Shown piece by piece: positions 20,845 to 32,600 of a stretch of 64,000 bases of DNA; positions within the stretch are counted from its first letter, which is position 1; each line of letters starts with the position of its first letter. The notes under the pieces are model-generated. The model saw only the letters and a program-made list of their open reading frames with translations. It did no database searches and was not told where the DNA came from. This stretch comes from Candidula unifasciata (Eukaryota > Mollusca > Gastropoda > Stylommatophora > Geomitridae), in the NCBI GenBank assembly GCA_905116865.2, contig CAJHNH020006623.1:415001-479000 (forward strand). The letters run 5' to 3'. The translations under genes were made by a program, and so were the position numbers.

Positions 20845-21275
20845 GTCCTGTTCTACCTTAGCGTCAAGTTCTTAAGAGGCACCTAGTAAGAGCCTTGATA
20901 TTCCCAACGAATATGCTGTTTTTTTGCCACCTCGCACAGTTCGCTCAATAACCTCAGGCGATTTTGTTGTGCGCCATCGTGCATGCCTCCTAAACAAAAT
21001 GTTTGCATTTCTGCAATAATTGTCCAGTGCCAGATCCTTTGTAAATGTTGCACGTGGGAGTTTAAATGAAGTGCATTTTCAGTGGCATTTTCGAAGCGGA
21101 ATGAGCAGTTTTTTTACCTGGTTTCAATGTCGCAGCTATTCCGAACGACGCAAGAGCTAAGGCTATCTTATTTTTGGATCGAATTGCTGCCGAAATCTAT
21201 ATAATTAGCGAAGTTTTACCAGTTCCTTCTGCCACATCTAAGAAGAACATATCACCAACCCCGTTATTTACATTT
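20845..21275 (-). pseudogene. Helitron-type Pif1 helicase fragment
   Basis: The minus strand reads FFLDVAEGTGKTSLI (degenerate Walker A; G-T-G-K-T kept), AAIRSKNKIALALASFGIAA and TLKPGKKTAHSA. These are followed by an eroded PTCNI-K segment and CTMAHNK (Walker B region, D-E lost). The order and wording fit the Pif1-like helicase at the C-terminal end of the Helitron Rep/Hel protein. No Rep (HUH) part and no CTRR end were found. A host PIF1 gene is less likely, given the stops and surroundings. Confidence 0.78.
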
Positions 21276-21319
21276 TGCATTATTTGGTTCTAAATGCCTC
21301 TATGCTCAAGCGTAGAAGA

Positions 21320-21600
21320 GTAACACATACGTTTTGAAAGAGGCGAATGCTCGAAGACAACTTATCACAAACATCAAAAAGAGACAGTCATCATTTCCTG
21401 GTCATGTTATGAGAAGAGGGAAAATTTACCATTTTGTGACCACTGGAAATACCTATGGAAAGAGAGAGGAAGACAGCATGATACGATTCTTGACAGTCTT
21501 TTGTCATGGCATGTAAGGGTGTCAACACACACAGTTGAAGATCGCAGATTGTGGAGAGGCATGATCACCCAAGTCAGTCGGCAAGGCATTCAGTGATGAT
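21320..21600 (+). mobile_element. LINE C-terminal fragment (GHVMRR type)
   Basis: KEANARRQLITNIKKRQSSF, then PGHVMRRGKIYHFVTTGN, is followed by a frame change and LWRGMITQVSRQGIQ. It ends in gatgata. It leads straight into the P block, as also near 47.3 and 54.0 kb. Confidence 0.8.
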
Positions 21601-22240
21601 AGTAGATACATAACAACGTCAAGACTGGCAACACACACCTACTCATAGATATGAGCCTGCATCACAACTATGTGGTTAGATAAATGGCAAAATCAAAACT
21701 TAAAAATACAAATCTGGACATAGATGAATGTAAAGGGTGCATATCTGCGCTGAAGCAGTGTTTTATAAAGCAGCTGACGTTCTGGTACTTTTACGTTCAG
21801 TAATGTGTCATTGATTACTAAACGACTGACGCTCTAAACAATGTCAGAATCAATGCGAAGTGATTTTGAATAAAAATCGACCTGGGTGCAACCGAATATT
21901 GAAACAATGATTCATGATCACACAGCAGCCAAATATAATAAAGCTAGTGTAGAACTATGCAGATATGTTACCATTTTGTTTTAATCGCTTTCTACAGAAC
22001 CCAAAAACGGTGAGTTGTATATTGTGACGTGTGTCATTTAGAAATAAAATGAGACCTGAAAATGACCCCCTTGAAAGTGTGCAGTTGTATCTATATGCTT
22101 CTGAAAAGTGTCCAACCTGCATTATAGACAAGTATGTTATCTTGACAGACAAGAAAATATATTTGTTTAGTGGGGCCTATGTACTTTCTATCACTACTTT
22201 TCTCATTAATGTGCTTTGTTGTTGTGTGCGATTATCGAAA
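21601..22240 (+). repeat. P-Q-R block, copy 1
   Basis: P is tatgtggttagataaa.ggcaaaatcaaaactta through acg.ctgacgctctaaac. Q is cgctttctacagaaccc through gtgagttg. R is tatgcttctgaaaagtgtccaac through acaagaaaatatatttgttt. This order recurs along 21-57 kb, always on the plus strand. No intact coding sequence was seen. Confidence 0.8.
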
Positions 22241-22859
22241 AATTGATGTTTCATTCTCATATGCTATCAAATATATCCAATGGTTGGGTAAAGGTCAACG
22301 GTTGATAAGCCATGATGAGTTGGATTTTACATTTATCTTTGTGTGTCGGTACATGCTTTTGTTTTCTTTTTACATTTATCTTTGTGTGTCGGTACATTCT
22401 TTTGTTTTCTTTAAAATTCTTGTTCAGATTTCGTAACTCTGAGATATATTATAAATTCTGATTTTTTTTTTTTTTTTTAGTGCGTATATTCAGAGGACAT
22501 TCATTTTTCGCCCAGTGAAATAACTGGATGTTGATATGACTATCATATTTTCCAAGTCATAATTGTATCATTCGTATATTCTCTAATCACACCCGTTTTT
22601 CTGTTGTTGTTGTCTCTTATGCGTTGTGTTTCTAAGGACCCACTATAAGACATCAACCGTTAGAGAACATTGAGAAGTAAACCCATTTAAGAAAAAAGAG
22701 AATGTAACCTCCTCGCAGAAAGTAATGACATCCTAAATATATGGCCTGCATACTTTTTGACGCTGTATAACGAACAAGTACATAACAAGACTGGCATTCT
22801 TGATAACAACTAAACAGAGGGAGATTTGAAATATTCCAGGACATAGGAGAACTAGCCAT

Positions 22860-24170
22860 CGGAAAGAAAAATGGAGGGAAAAAAACGAGGCGAATTGGAA
22901 CCATCTCATCTGTGATTCATATTGCGGCGTTGAGTGGAAAGTGTTGATATCTTCACATAAATCTGTTAACTTAATTTGCTAGACTATTAGTTGACCAACA
23001 TTTTGGAACAAATAACTCATCATTACCATCCCAAAAAGTGGGACTTACAACAAGAGGAATTATTGGACCATAGGTCTCATCAATCACCTAAGTAATCTAA
23101 TGCATTAAACAGGCTGAAGCCACAAGCAGAATGAACAATAGCATATAACAGGCGGGTTTCTGTTCTGGAAGAAGCACTAGTGAATAGATATTTATTATAC
23201 GCGTGTTGTCAGAGCAATACAACCAGCACGAAATGTATTTATTGATTTTTAGAAAGAATTATGACTATTGCTCTGGAAAAAAAAATTCATGTAAAAGTTA
23301 TTAAAGGAGGACGAACTGTAAAAAAACTTAATGTTTGCAGATGACAGAGGGGTAGGCCAGGAAAGAACAAGAGCTATTCGAACTCGTAAACCTCCTTGGT
23401 GAAACTTCGACCTAGTATGGAATGGAAATAAACGAGGAAAAGATTAAGGTAATAACCAAAAAAAAAATTAAAAAAAAAAAAAAATCCAGCTGTCATGACT
23501 ACGAAACTTTACGTTAAAGGTCACATATACGAATAAGTTAATCATTCCAAATATTTCGAATTCATGTGTTAGTGACCAAGGATCCAGAGCAGAAATCATG
23601 TCTGAGATTGTCCAAGCAGTATCAGTCCTTTGCCAAACCAGTAAATATTACGGAGATCTAAAAATATTTCTGTAAAAATTAGGCAACGACTGTTCAGAGC
23701 ACTAGCTATTAGTAAGTTTACATATGGCTGTGAAACGTAAACTTTAACAGCACAACTAGAAAAAAAAAATACAAGTATTGGAAATTATGTCTCTCATGAA
23801 ATTCTAGGCATATTATACACAGACCACACCACGAATGACAAGGTTCGCTGTATAATTACCCAGCATATAGGCAACTTTGAAACGGTTTCAGCAACAGTAT
23901 ACAGACGAAAAATGCAATGATACGGACATGTAATAAGATCTACTTTCCTCTTAAAAAAAAAAAAAAACACTACACGGCTAAAAATAGGGAAAGAGGAGAA
24001 GAGACAGATCAGTTCAGACCTGGATACAAAACGTAACTGACTTGATTGGCCTTAGGCATGCAACCATAAACTCTATCGCATCTGACCATCAACGGTAGAG
24101 GTAGCTGATCAGTCAGACAACAGCAACTGGTGATGCAAAAACAGGCAGTGTTTCGGGATGCAGAGGCATT
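22860..24170 (+). mobile_element. Degenerate LINE (endonuclease linker to C-terminus)
   Basis: The readable pieces are in order: CGVEWKVLISSHKSVN, RAIQPARNVFIDF (RT palm), MFADDRG (catalytic F-A-D-D), and FTYGCET-TLTAQLEK. The end is a GHVIRS-like stretch and KTGSVSGCRGI. It is riddled with stops. A sister copy lies at 47.5-48.4 kb. Confidence 0.75.
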
Positions 24171-24519
24171 TGTAATTGGTATCAGGCTATTAGAACAGCA
24201 CGCATTTTAGCTTGCTAATCGAATGGCAGCATGATATTTATTAGGCTGTAATCCAAAATGTGTGGACTCTGGCATAAAAAAAAAAGATTGATTTGTAGTA
24301 TAACCTTCACTGATTTTCATAAATGTGAACTATCAGTCCGATGTTGCGTTTATGTTTTTTAATTGTAAATTCAGTGGACATTTTTCAATCATCGATTTTC
24401 TTAATTTCATTTTCGTTTCTGCTAGATTTCATTTTCTGTCTTCGGCTCCTGACAAAAGAGAGTCACTAATTTAAGGACGATCACATGCGACGATCTGATC
24501 TGTCTCTCAGCATAATGTC

Positions 24520-24790
24520 TGAAGGAGGCAGGCATATGGTGTCAGTGTTCATGTGTGCAATTTACCTACTGGTGGTATTCATGGTCTCTGTTAGTATAGC
24601 TATAAATCTCTTCCGTCGTCGACAGTAAGCTCTGCTTTCGTTGTCTCTTAATGACAGTGTTGTCTATGTTGCATTGTGTTGTGGTAATCCTTTCACATGT
24701 ACCAACCATTTGTTTTGTTGTCTCGTGATTTGATTTAGCACTGGTTCCGTGCACTATTTTTTTAAATGTATCTTCATTTCTGATCGTGTC
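24520..24790 (-). mobile_element. LINE C-terminal fragment (minus)
   Basis: gtaccaaccatttg..ctgttgtctcatga and ctggttccgt match the modules at 43.4, 51.5 and 60.4 kb. On the minus strand these read as a TEPVLNHVIRQQVKWLVHV-like LINE tail. Confidence 0.55.
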
Positions 24791-25815
24791 TCTTCTTGCC
24801 TAATTTAAGCTTCACCCTGGTCATTTCAAAAATGTGTTGGCAATTTTCTTTTTATTCTGTGTGTCGTTAATGTCTAATATATTATACATTTAATGAAAGA
24901 GTTATTTTCATTTCCTTGAGACTAATTTTAGTTGTATGCATTGTCAAATCTGTATAATTATCTCTAATCCATTTTGTATGTTGTTGAATCGGCTTTCACC
25001 GCCTAATTTATTTTAAAAAGACAAAGACTGAAATCATCGGGCCAAGTCGTGAGGATAAATCTATTTCGATAGATAAATTTAAAAACAAATGAGATACAGA
25101 CAATCTATTTTTTTGCTTAAATACGCAGCAGGATATTTTTACATTTAATCAATCTAAAAAGGCCGTCAGGGACAGCGTACACCATGACTGCTATTGTAGG
25201 CTGTCACCGTATGAAGACCGGTGTCATAAAGAATAGGACAACTGTAAACAATCAGCATGTCTTAGGAGAACCGGATGTCGTGGACATAGGTGACAGAATA
25301 ACTGTCAATGATAAATGACTGGAGGAAACACAGCCCTGACGACCTGCCTCTTGGCTCCCTGGTCAAGGAAGATTGAAACCTAATAGTTGGAAGACCATAC
25401 TCGAATCTAATAGTTGGAAGACCATACTCGAATTGGAAAGAGATGATGGTGAACATATACATGAAGTATCACTAATGCTATGTAAAAAAGTAAAAAAAAA
25501 AAAATTGTCTGAGTGGATGGAGGGTGATAAGTGAAAGGCTAATAACTACAAGCTTTGAGTCCAGATTCACGAAACTTAAGTCCTATACACCAATAAAGGA
25601 AAGACGTGATGAGTTGAAAGATGCATTTTATACCCAGTTATATTAAATGATAAAAGAAGTCCACATACATCACCTTCTTATAGTTTTGGGGGAACTTGAA
25701 AGCGAAAGTGGGAAGGAAGAACGTCCGACTTCAGTCCACGATGGGTAAACATGTGCTTGGAGAGACGAACAATAATGGAGAAAAGCTGACCCTCTTCAAT
25801 TCTCCACCACAGTTT
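24791..25815. other. Unassigned
   Basis: AT-rich. A short direct repeat, ctaatagttggaagaccatactcgaa, occurs twice at 25380-25440. No gene was recognised. Confidence 0.4.
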
Positions 25816-25817
25816 AA

Positions 25818-27605
25818 TTGGTGGAACAGTCTTAATGCATACAGATATCCACAAGTATACATGGAGGTCACCTAATAGCAACACGAGGAACCAAATTGAC
25901 CACATACTGTACAAAAGGAAGTGGAGAACCTCGATACAATATGAATTCGATACAAAGAAACCTGACGTCGGGAGCGACCACAACACAGCAATTTGTAGAT
26001 TGAAGCTTAAATTAGGAAGAAGCAAGGAAACTCAAGACATTAAAAGTCAGGGAAGATTTTTGAGTCGAACTAAGAAGCCAGTTCAAGGTGTTTAACCACC
26101 TACTATAGAAAGTAAATATTAAAGAAAAATTGTACAGTCTAAAGTTGCGTATTGCAATACAGCCCAGAAAAGGCAAAAAGAGCAAATGAACTATACAAAG
26201 AGCGCATCAGAAAATATGGCCGCACCGAAAGAATATAACACCACAATATAAAGAATTAAAGAAAAGCTTAAAGCAAGACAAAAAAAATGGTATACTTGAA
26301 ACTCAAAGCTGCGAAGACCTGAGAAGTAGCAATGACAGGTGAAACTAGAATATTGTAGGAAATAACAAAAGATCTTACTCAGAAACGTTTTAGCTTCATT
26401 GAAGGAATCCTGAGAGACACGATAGGAGAAATAACCAGAACGGAAAGACGAAACGTTGACAGATGGCAACAACATTTTCAGAGCTGCTAGAAAAGGACAG
26501 CATCAGAAATCCTAGCGAAAGCAGTAGAAAACTGTGGCCTACTCATAGAAATGGATATCGGGCAAGTAAGCATTTTAGAAATGGAAACAGCAATAGGCAG
26601 TATAAAGAATTGGGAGGCGCCAGGTGAAGATCAAATTAGTGCTCTACGAAGGTTGCCAAGAAAAGTTAAAGTAGGACTCATGGAAACAGAATACTTCAGG
26701 GTAACATCAGGAGTCTGACAAGAGGGCATTATGTCACTTTTCTGTTTCTCATAGTGATTGATAATTTTACGAAGAAAGCAACCACAGGCACGAAGACGGG
26801 CTTTCAGTAGAACCTTCACGAACACTGGGAACATTTAGTCTTTGCAGATGATGTCTGTGTCATCAGCCAGAGTAAAGAATATATGCAACAAAAGACAGAT
26901 AAGATCACAGAAAAAGCCAAACAGACAGGGTTACGTTAAAAGTTAATGTAAAAGAAAAATTGCTGGAGATAAACCGCAAAAAAAAAAAAGACCTATAGTA
27001 ATAGATTGTGTAGGTTTGGAAACAGTAACTGACTTCACTTACCTGAGAGTCAATATCTCCTTGGATGGAACTATAGTGGTTGCAATCAAGCAGAGAATAG
27101 CAAAGGCAAATGCTGATCACATAACGCTTTAGAATGTCTAGATATCAAACATCTACAGCATTAGAACTAAACTCAGGATATAAAAAACATGCGTTAGGAC
27201 AGTGCAGAAACTTGGAAAACAGACATACAGTTAGAGAGGCTCCTTAGAGGTTTTGAAAGAAGACTTGTCAGAAGATTGTTGGGGTTTTACATGGAACGAT
27301 AAAATCTGCAACTTTAGATTACAGCAAATGAAAGATGTAAATTTAGAAATCAAAAAAATGAATATGGATGTGGATTGGGCACGACTTCAGAATGAAGAAA
27401 GAGAAAAGGCAAAAACAGGCAGTGCAGTGGACACAACAAATTCAGCAAGGAAAGCAGCAGGCCCAGGGGCACTTGGAGGCTAACCTTTAGGGCTGAACTC
27501 AAGTCTACGCGAAGGACAAAACTGTAAATAGAAAAGATGGCTCAGGATCGAACTGACTGGGGATAGTATGTCTCTGCCATATGTTTCTCTGAGCGAGATG
27601 AGGAT
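25818..27605 (+). mobile_element. Degenerate RTE-like LINE, GATT tail
   Basis: 25835-26095 reads the endonuclease end IHKYTWRSPN, TRNQIDHILYKRKW and VGSDHNTAICRLKLKLGR. Downstream come RT pieces: a GV-QEGIMS stretch, HLVFADDVCVISQSKEYMQQ, FTYLRVNISLDGT, RLVRRLLGF-like sequence, and finally KMAQDRTDWG. The tail is gattgattgatt. Many stops; an old relative of the complete element at 9.7-13.0 kb. Confidence 0.8.
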
Positions 27606-27889
27606 TGATTGATTGATTTTAGATTGTGTGCTCTAGCTCAAACTTACATTGAAGCCACAAGAGCTGATGCGATTGCAAGGAAGAATATTTTAATTTCTTT
27701 AACCTTTATTATTGTTTTACATGATTTTTTATTTCACTTGTTCTTATTGGTGTGTGTTGTCATAGAGAGTTTAAAAACGGGCTTATTTTCATAGGATTTA
27801 GTATAAACCAGTATTGTTTGTATGTATATTCATTAAATGTTATATGTTTATGAATAGTCTTACAATAACATTGAGATGATTACCACATA

Positions 27890-28800
27890 TAAATAAATTT
27901 TGACCACAGATATATGGTTAGATAAAAAGCAATTCAAACTTAAAAACAGAAATGAGGATATAAAATTCATCTGAAGAATCTATATGTGCGTTGAAGCAGT
28001 ATAATATAAATATTTTAATTGGTGACGCTTTAACGTTAAGTAGTTTGGTATTGATTAATAAACGATTGACCCTCTAATCCATGTCAAAATCAATGCGAAG
28101 TAATTTCTTATCCTAATGGACATGGCTGCAACAGACATTCGAAACCGTAATTCATATTCACAAAGCAGTCATGTGTCGTAAAGATAGTGCATTAGTATAT
28201 AAGTTATCTGTTTTTTTTTAATCCCTTTCTAGAGAATCCTGAAGAGATTTTGTACACGTTGATGCCTCTGTCTATTCTGTGTCATTAAAACCAATGGAGG
28301 TGATGATGAAAATTATCCAAACCCGCATTATAGTCAAATATGCTGTCTTTATTGATACGAAAATATATTGGTTTAGTGCAAGCTAAGTACTTCCCAATCT
28401 TTTTTTTTCCTCTTTTGTGTGATTTGCTATCGTTTGAAGTTAACGAAAGTTGGGCAAGTTTCATTCTCATTTGACCATTCGCGACCATTCTGATGTTTAC
28501 CGTAAAATCAATCACAGGGCATTGGTCTAGCAATATATATACCTGATGGCTTTCAGGTGTGAAAACACTCTTCTACTGTACATATTTACAGACATGGTTA
28601 GATTTACAATAGACACGTTCGTTTCCTCGTAAAAATATTTCGCGTTCTTCAACAAAATATTTTCTGATATAGTTTCATTATGTATTCATATTACGTCGAG
28701 GGAAGCTGGTCATCTTTTATGTATACCACTAGATCTTACTTTGAGGTCATAGCTGAACTGATATATAACCCAAAATAATATAAACATCGACAACGTTAAA
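27890..28800 (+). repeat. P-Q-R block, copy 2
   Basis: P (atggttagataaaaagcaattcaaactta, taaacgattgaccctctaatcc), Q and R (gatacgaaaatatattggttt) are in the same order as copy 1. A further part, ctagcaatatatatacctgatgg to gaactgatatataacccaaaa, is shared with 35045-35320. Confidence 0.8.
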
Positions 28801-29002
28801 GACACTCTACGCCTTCACGGCATGACAAAAGAGAGTGGCAGCCAACGTGCACTGGATCGCAAATTATTCCTCCCCACGTCGCTAAACATCAGAAGTGGTT
28901 TGTGATGATAATGATTGACGCTTCAAACCATGTCAAATCGATTCGATGTAATCATGTATTCAAACTGTCATGGGTGCAACCTAACTTTTGAAATTGCAGT
29001 TC

Positions 29003-29518
29003 ATAATTACAATTCTCCGTCTGGGTTCCGGTACCCTTTTATAGGGAACACAAGAATAGACCCACTGCCCACCCAAAAACATGTAGTAAGAGTCGACTAA
29101 TTGGAAGTTTTCATAGTAGTCGGAGTGTATCTGTCTGAGAGGCAAGCATCCAGCAGTCTGCATACAAATGAGTCAGATCTGTAAAACGGATGTACACGCA
29201 ACACTCACGTTCTGGAACAGAACTGCAGACCAAAAGTGGATGAACAACTAGAACCTTCTGTCATAGTTTACAGCTAGTGAACACGGAGAAGAAGAAGAAA
29301 AAGAAGAAGAAGAAGAAGAAGAAGAAGAAGAAGAAGAAGAAGAAGAAGAAGAAGAAGAAGAAGAAGAAGAAGAAGAAGAAGAAGAAGAAGAAGAAGAAGA
29401 AGAAGAAGAAGAAGAAGAAGAAGAAGAAGAAGAAGAAGAAGAAGAAGAAGAAGAAGAAGAAGAAAAAGAAGAAGAAAAAGAAGAAGAAGAAGAAGAAGAA
29501 GAAGAAGATAATTACAAT
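29003..29518 (+). mobile_element. GAA-tail SINE copy 6 with hugely expanded tail
   Basis: The element is flanked by ataattacaat at 29003-29013 and 29508-29518, a clear 11-bp target-site duplication. The 5' part has gggttccggtaccc and cacccaaaaacatgtagtaagag. The middle is agtctgcatacaaatgagtcagatctg. The 3' part is agtttacagctagtgaacacgg followed by GAA triplets. The same insertion, with the same duplication, recurs at 35.6, 37.9 and 39.6 kb. Confidence 0.92.
29286..29508 (+). repeat. (GAA)n, about 74 triplets
   Basis: This is a nearly pure GAA/TTC tract with four AAA interruptions. It is the SINE tail, and the poly-lysine frame through it is an artefact. The sister copies of the same insertion have only about three to five triplets. 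Confidence 0.97.
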
Positions 29519-29539
29519 GCAGTAAAGTTTATAACGTTA

Positions 29540-29830
29540 GTATGTAAATCTGCTAATAAGTTACCATTTTGATTTTCACCACTTCCTACAGAACTCTATA
29601 CCTGTGAGTTGTACATTTTTACGCTGCTGCATAGTCTGTGTTATTAACACACATATACACAAACACACACAAACACACACAAACACATACACAAATCACA
29701 GCTGATCGTGATCGATCTGCTTTTATTCCTTTCCTTTGAAAAAAAAAAAAAACTGGTACTCACGTGCTATCTTGGTAGACATGCATATATATTTGTTTAG
29801 TGTAGCCTATGTTTTTCTCTTTTGTGTTTT
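29540..29830 (+). repeat. Q-R block, copy 3
   Basis: The segment caccacttcctacagaactctatacctgtgagttg, a (CA)-rich stretch and tatatttgtttagtgtagcctatg follow the SINE, as at 35.9-36.3 kb. Confidence 0.75.
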
Positions 29831-29849
29831 GCTCATTTGCATCTTTTAA

Positions 29850-30829
29850 TGTTATATGCGATTTGTCGTCGTCAAAACTATTGACCTGCAGGTTTGCTGC
29901 TTGTTTACTAGCGACAGTTTTCCCACCATCTTCAGTGACTGTTTGGCATGGTTGGTGCGTTTCACCTCATTTATAATTCCTACCCGCTGCCATATATGCT
30001 TACTGTCTTTTTCTCACATACTTAAACTGAAACAGTGTAAGTTTTTCTCTTCGACAAATAGCCAGATGTTTGTTATATTCTGTGACATTTAGGTCAGGTG
30101 GATCTTACTGCATTTATACTATTGCTTGTGTGCTTTTTTTTTTTTTTTTTTGTGCAGCTGTATTAGTTCTTGTGTCCAGAAGGGTTAATTTTGTTTTTGC
30201 TTTTGATTACGGTAGAATAATTTGTATGCTGCCACGTGTATGATATCGATTAGAGTTGTGTTTTTCCTAACCTCATTTGCTGGAGTTAGCTCCAGTAGTT
30301 TCTTTTCCGTTCAATTGTTGTAGAAGTCTCAGTCTGCTTTCTTGTTAATGCAAATAACTAACTGGGAGCTTAACCTCTTCAGATTTTCTAACATCTATTC
30401 CACTACCTCCTGTCCTCTTGTGTCCAAAGAAGCATAGCTTCAGCTAGGGATTTACTGTTAAAGCCACCAAGAATAATATGGCTCTTGTCAGCTACTGGAA
30501 TGTCGTGAAGCTTCCAATTTCTTGATGTTAGTACAGTAGAAGTTATTAATGTGGAAGGATATATATTTTTACTGTCACATGTTTAAACTTACTTATGCAT
30601 TTGGTAGTGTGTATGGCTGCAAAAGAATATTCAACTAATTTAATGATGCCTCAATTGTGGCAATCTCTGTCTACTCTGTATTTTTCATAGCCTCTGACAT
30701 AGAAACGAGAACCTTTACATAAATGGGTTTCCTGAATGCAGACAGCATCAATCTTTTGTTCATGAATGACTTTTTGCAGTTCAAGCATTTTTATCATGCC
30801 CCTTCTGCATTCCACTGCAAAATCGTTAG
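29850..30829 (-). mobile_element. LINE endonuclease and linker, copy A
   Basis: The minus strand from 30829 reads MIKMLELQKVIHEQKIDAVC, then IQETHLCKGSRFYVRGYEKY (APE endonuclease, with the Glu of Q-E-T-H). Further down comes an LGG/DFN-like segment. Near 30060-29850 lies a linker related to the better preserved GGKTVTSKQAAKLL at 40.3 kb. Decayed. Paralogous copies lie at 36.3-37.3 and 40.2-40.96 kb. Confidence 0.75.
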
Positions 30830-31582
30830 TGTTTGGATATTTTTGGGGCCAGACACCAAATCCTGGTTGTTGTGTGCTAACTGAGCTATACACTAATCAG
30901 CACACTACCAAGTGTCTAGTATGTACAACTATCGCTTCCTCTCTTAGAAACAGAACTCGACGACAGTAACTCCGTCATATATTTTATTCAACATGTTACA
31001 TGACACAACTGCAGAGACGTAGCTATTGATCCCAATTGACATTCTCCCTTAGTCCATTTAGTCAACACTCGCTCTCTCACAACTTGTAGCGGCCTGTCCT
31101 TGCCCCTACAGCTCCAAAGGCCTACAGCGTCCACAACTCTGGGCACGCTATACAGCTGAATAAGACGAAATCTCCCATTCACTGGACCTTGATATTATTT
31201 CAGCAGACAACACAGCTGACTGGAGACAGACTTCCCTTGCCGTACTCCCAAAGCACGCAGCTCTCGTCAGCTTGTCGAAGGGCTCCGATGACGAAAGGAC
31301 TTCTACAATAAGTCCCCTCTAGCACATAGCTCTCGTCGGCATCACCCTCCCCCCCCCCCTGTTCTGTTTCACTAGTGGTCCACCTACGTTTCACTACGTC
31401 GCCACCCAGAACAGGTACTACTGGAGCATCCCGTCCCCTGGACTTACTTCGATAGCGGGACCATACCTTCGACCAGTACCGCAACCTCAACACTTACTCA
31501 GACCTCAATGTCTGATGGTCGTACGGTATTCTTGTCTGTTAGACGCGAGAGAGATAATCACGGACCCTGACTTGGTCTCTGA

Positions 31583-31590
<8 letters not shown>

Positions 31591-31636
<46 letters not shown>
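31591..31636. repeat. (CT)n microsatellite
   Basis: Twenty-three CT dinucleotides without interruption. Confidence 0.95.
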
Positions 31637-31641
<5 letters not shown>

Positions 31642-31719
31642 GTTTGACTCTGACTGCCTCGGACTGACTAATCACCCCATTTTTTATCCAGATCGAACAC
31701 GTGTGGATGGATGATCTTT

Positions 31720-31835
31720 ACACGAGAAGCACGCTCGTATGGGCGTTCTCGAAAATCATGCTCATGTGGGCGTTCTCGAGACTCACGCTCATGTGTGCGT
31801 TCTCGAAGATCACGATTATGTGGGGGGCTGATTTT
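31720..31835 (-). repeat. 27-bp tandem repeat, about 4 units, open on the minus strand
   Basis: The unit cacgctcatgtgggcgttctcgaagat recurs with small changes. On the minus strand it reads as nine-residue repeats (NRDLRERTH, ERESRERPH, EHDFRERPY). It lies inside an 83-codon open frame (31668-31919) that also holds YYVGAESMANGIN and NYATACFSGKISPP. The product was not recognised; it may be a retroelement remnant. Confidence 0.75.
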
Positions 31836-32062
31836 ACCTGAAAAACACGCTGTCGCGTAATTCACACTTTCCCTATTTATCCCGTTAGCCATGCTTTCAG
31901 CCCCCACATAGTAACCCACTTTCTCGTGGCACTATCCTTCTCACTGGTCAACATCGAGCCAATGTTGACAATTTCCCGTGAACTCACAGAAGTACTCTCA
32001 TACCACTGTCACTTCACACAATATTACACTTTACCCAAATCAGCACGCAACACTGGTCTGCA

Positions 32063-32600
32063 TAATCCTGGTCTAATGACGCACAGAGTTGTCAGTAGTC
32101 TTGGGTGAGTCCCTTTGAGGCTCTGAATCCGGCGTTGTTCCCGCCTGGCAGTAGCCTAAGGAGTAGTCACATAACGGTGAAGGTATCTAAGCATACTCAT
32201 TACCCGTAGTTTGCAGTGATGTATGTTGCCATTTCAGGGTGCCCACGCCATTTAGGCCGACATGTCTGTCTTTTTTAGGGGAAGTTACGGGGTCTCCCTA
32301 ACCACGTCCTGGGTCGACCAAATACTCCCCGCTATATTTTAGAGGTTGTGGGAGTTTCCTTTAATTTCTTTGATTTTACAAGTTAGCGGCCAGTGTGTGA
32401 CATTGGTGGTGATCGTTGGTCCATGACCATCCTCAGTGAGGGCAGTGGTTTGATGACGTTAGTTTGGCATGATGTCCCCAACCTAGGCTAACGATGCGTC
32501 ACGTTTTAACTCTTAGATTAGTCCGCAAAAATATTATAAGAAAAAGCGTGAGAATAGAACATGTATACAGATATGTACACATATACAAGCAGAAAGAGAA
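32063..32600 (+). repeat. B block, copy 1
   Basis: gacgcacagagttgtcagtagtcttgggtga through taaccacgtcctgg and gcgtcacgttttaactct to gtacacatatacaagca. It recurs at 37340-37860 and, in its latter half, at 39346-39570. Non-coding. Confidence 0.85.

Larger units (their letters stand above)
30830..32062. mobile_element. 1.23-kb insertion, LTR-like TG...CA ends
   Basis: The paralogous stretch at 37,320-37,340 runs straight from ataatcgtta to atccaggcctgctgacgcacagag. Here the same two flanks are separated by 1.23 kb that begins TGTTTGG and ends TCTGCA. That pattern fits a solo LTR, but the target duplication is not convincing (at most 3-4 bp), and no partner LTR, primer site or polypurine tract was found. 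It contains a CT microsatellite and a 27-bp tandem repeat. Deletion from the other copy is an alternative. Confidence 0.5.

Noticed and set aside
20845..21275. Host PIF1 helicase exon
   Set aside because: Stops, loss of the Walker B acidic pair and wording closer to Helitron helicases argue against a host exon.
29277..29525. Open frame coding for poly-lysine
   Set aside because: It is the translation of a GAA tail; the other frames give poly-Glu and poly-Arg equally well. Not a gene.
30825..32066. piggyBac-type TTAA insertion
   Set aside because: Edges read gttag and ataatc, so TTAA is not clean on either side, and no inverted repeats were seen at the ends.
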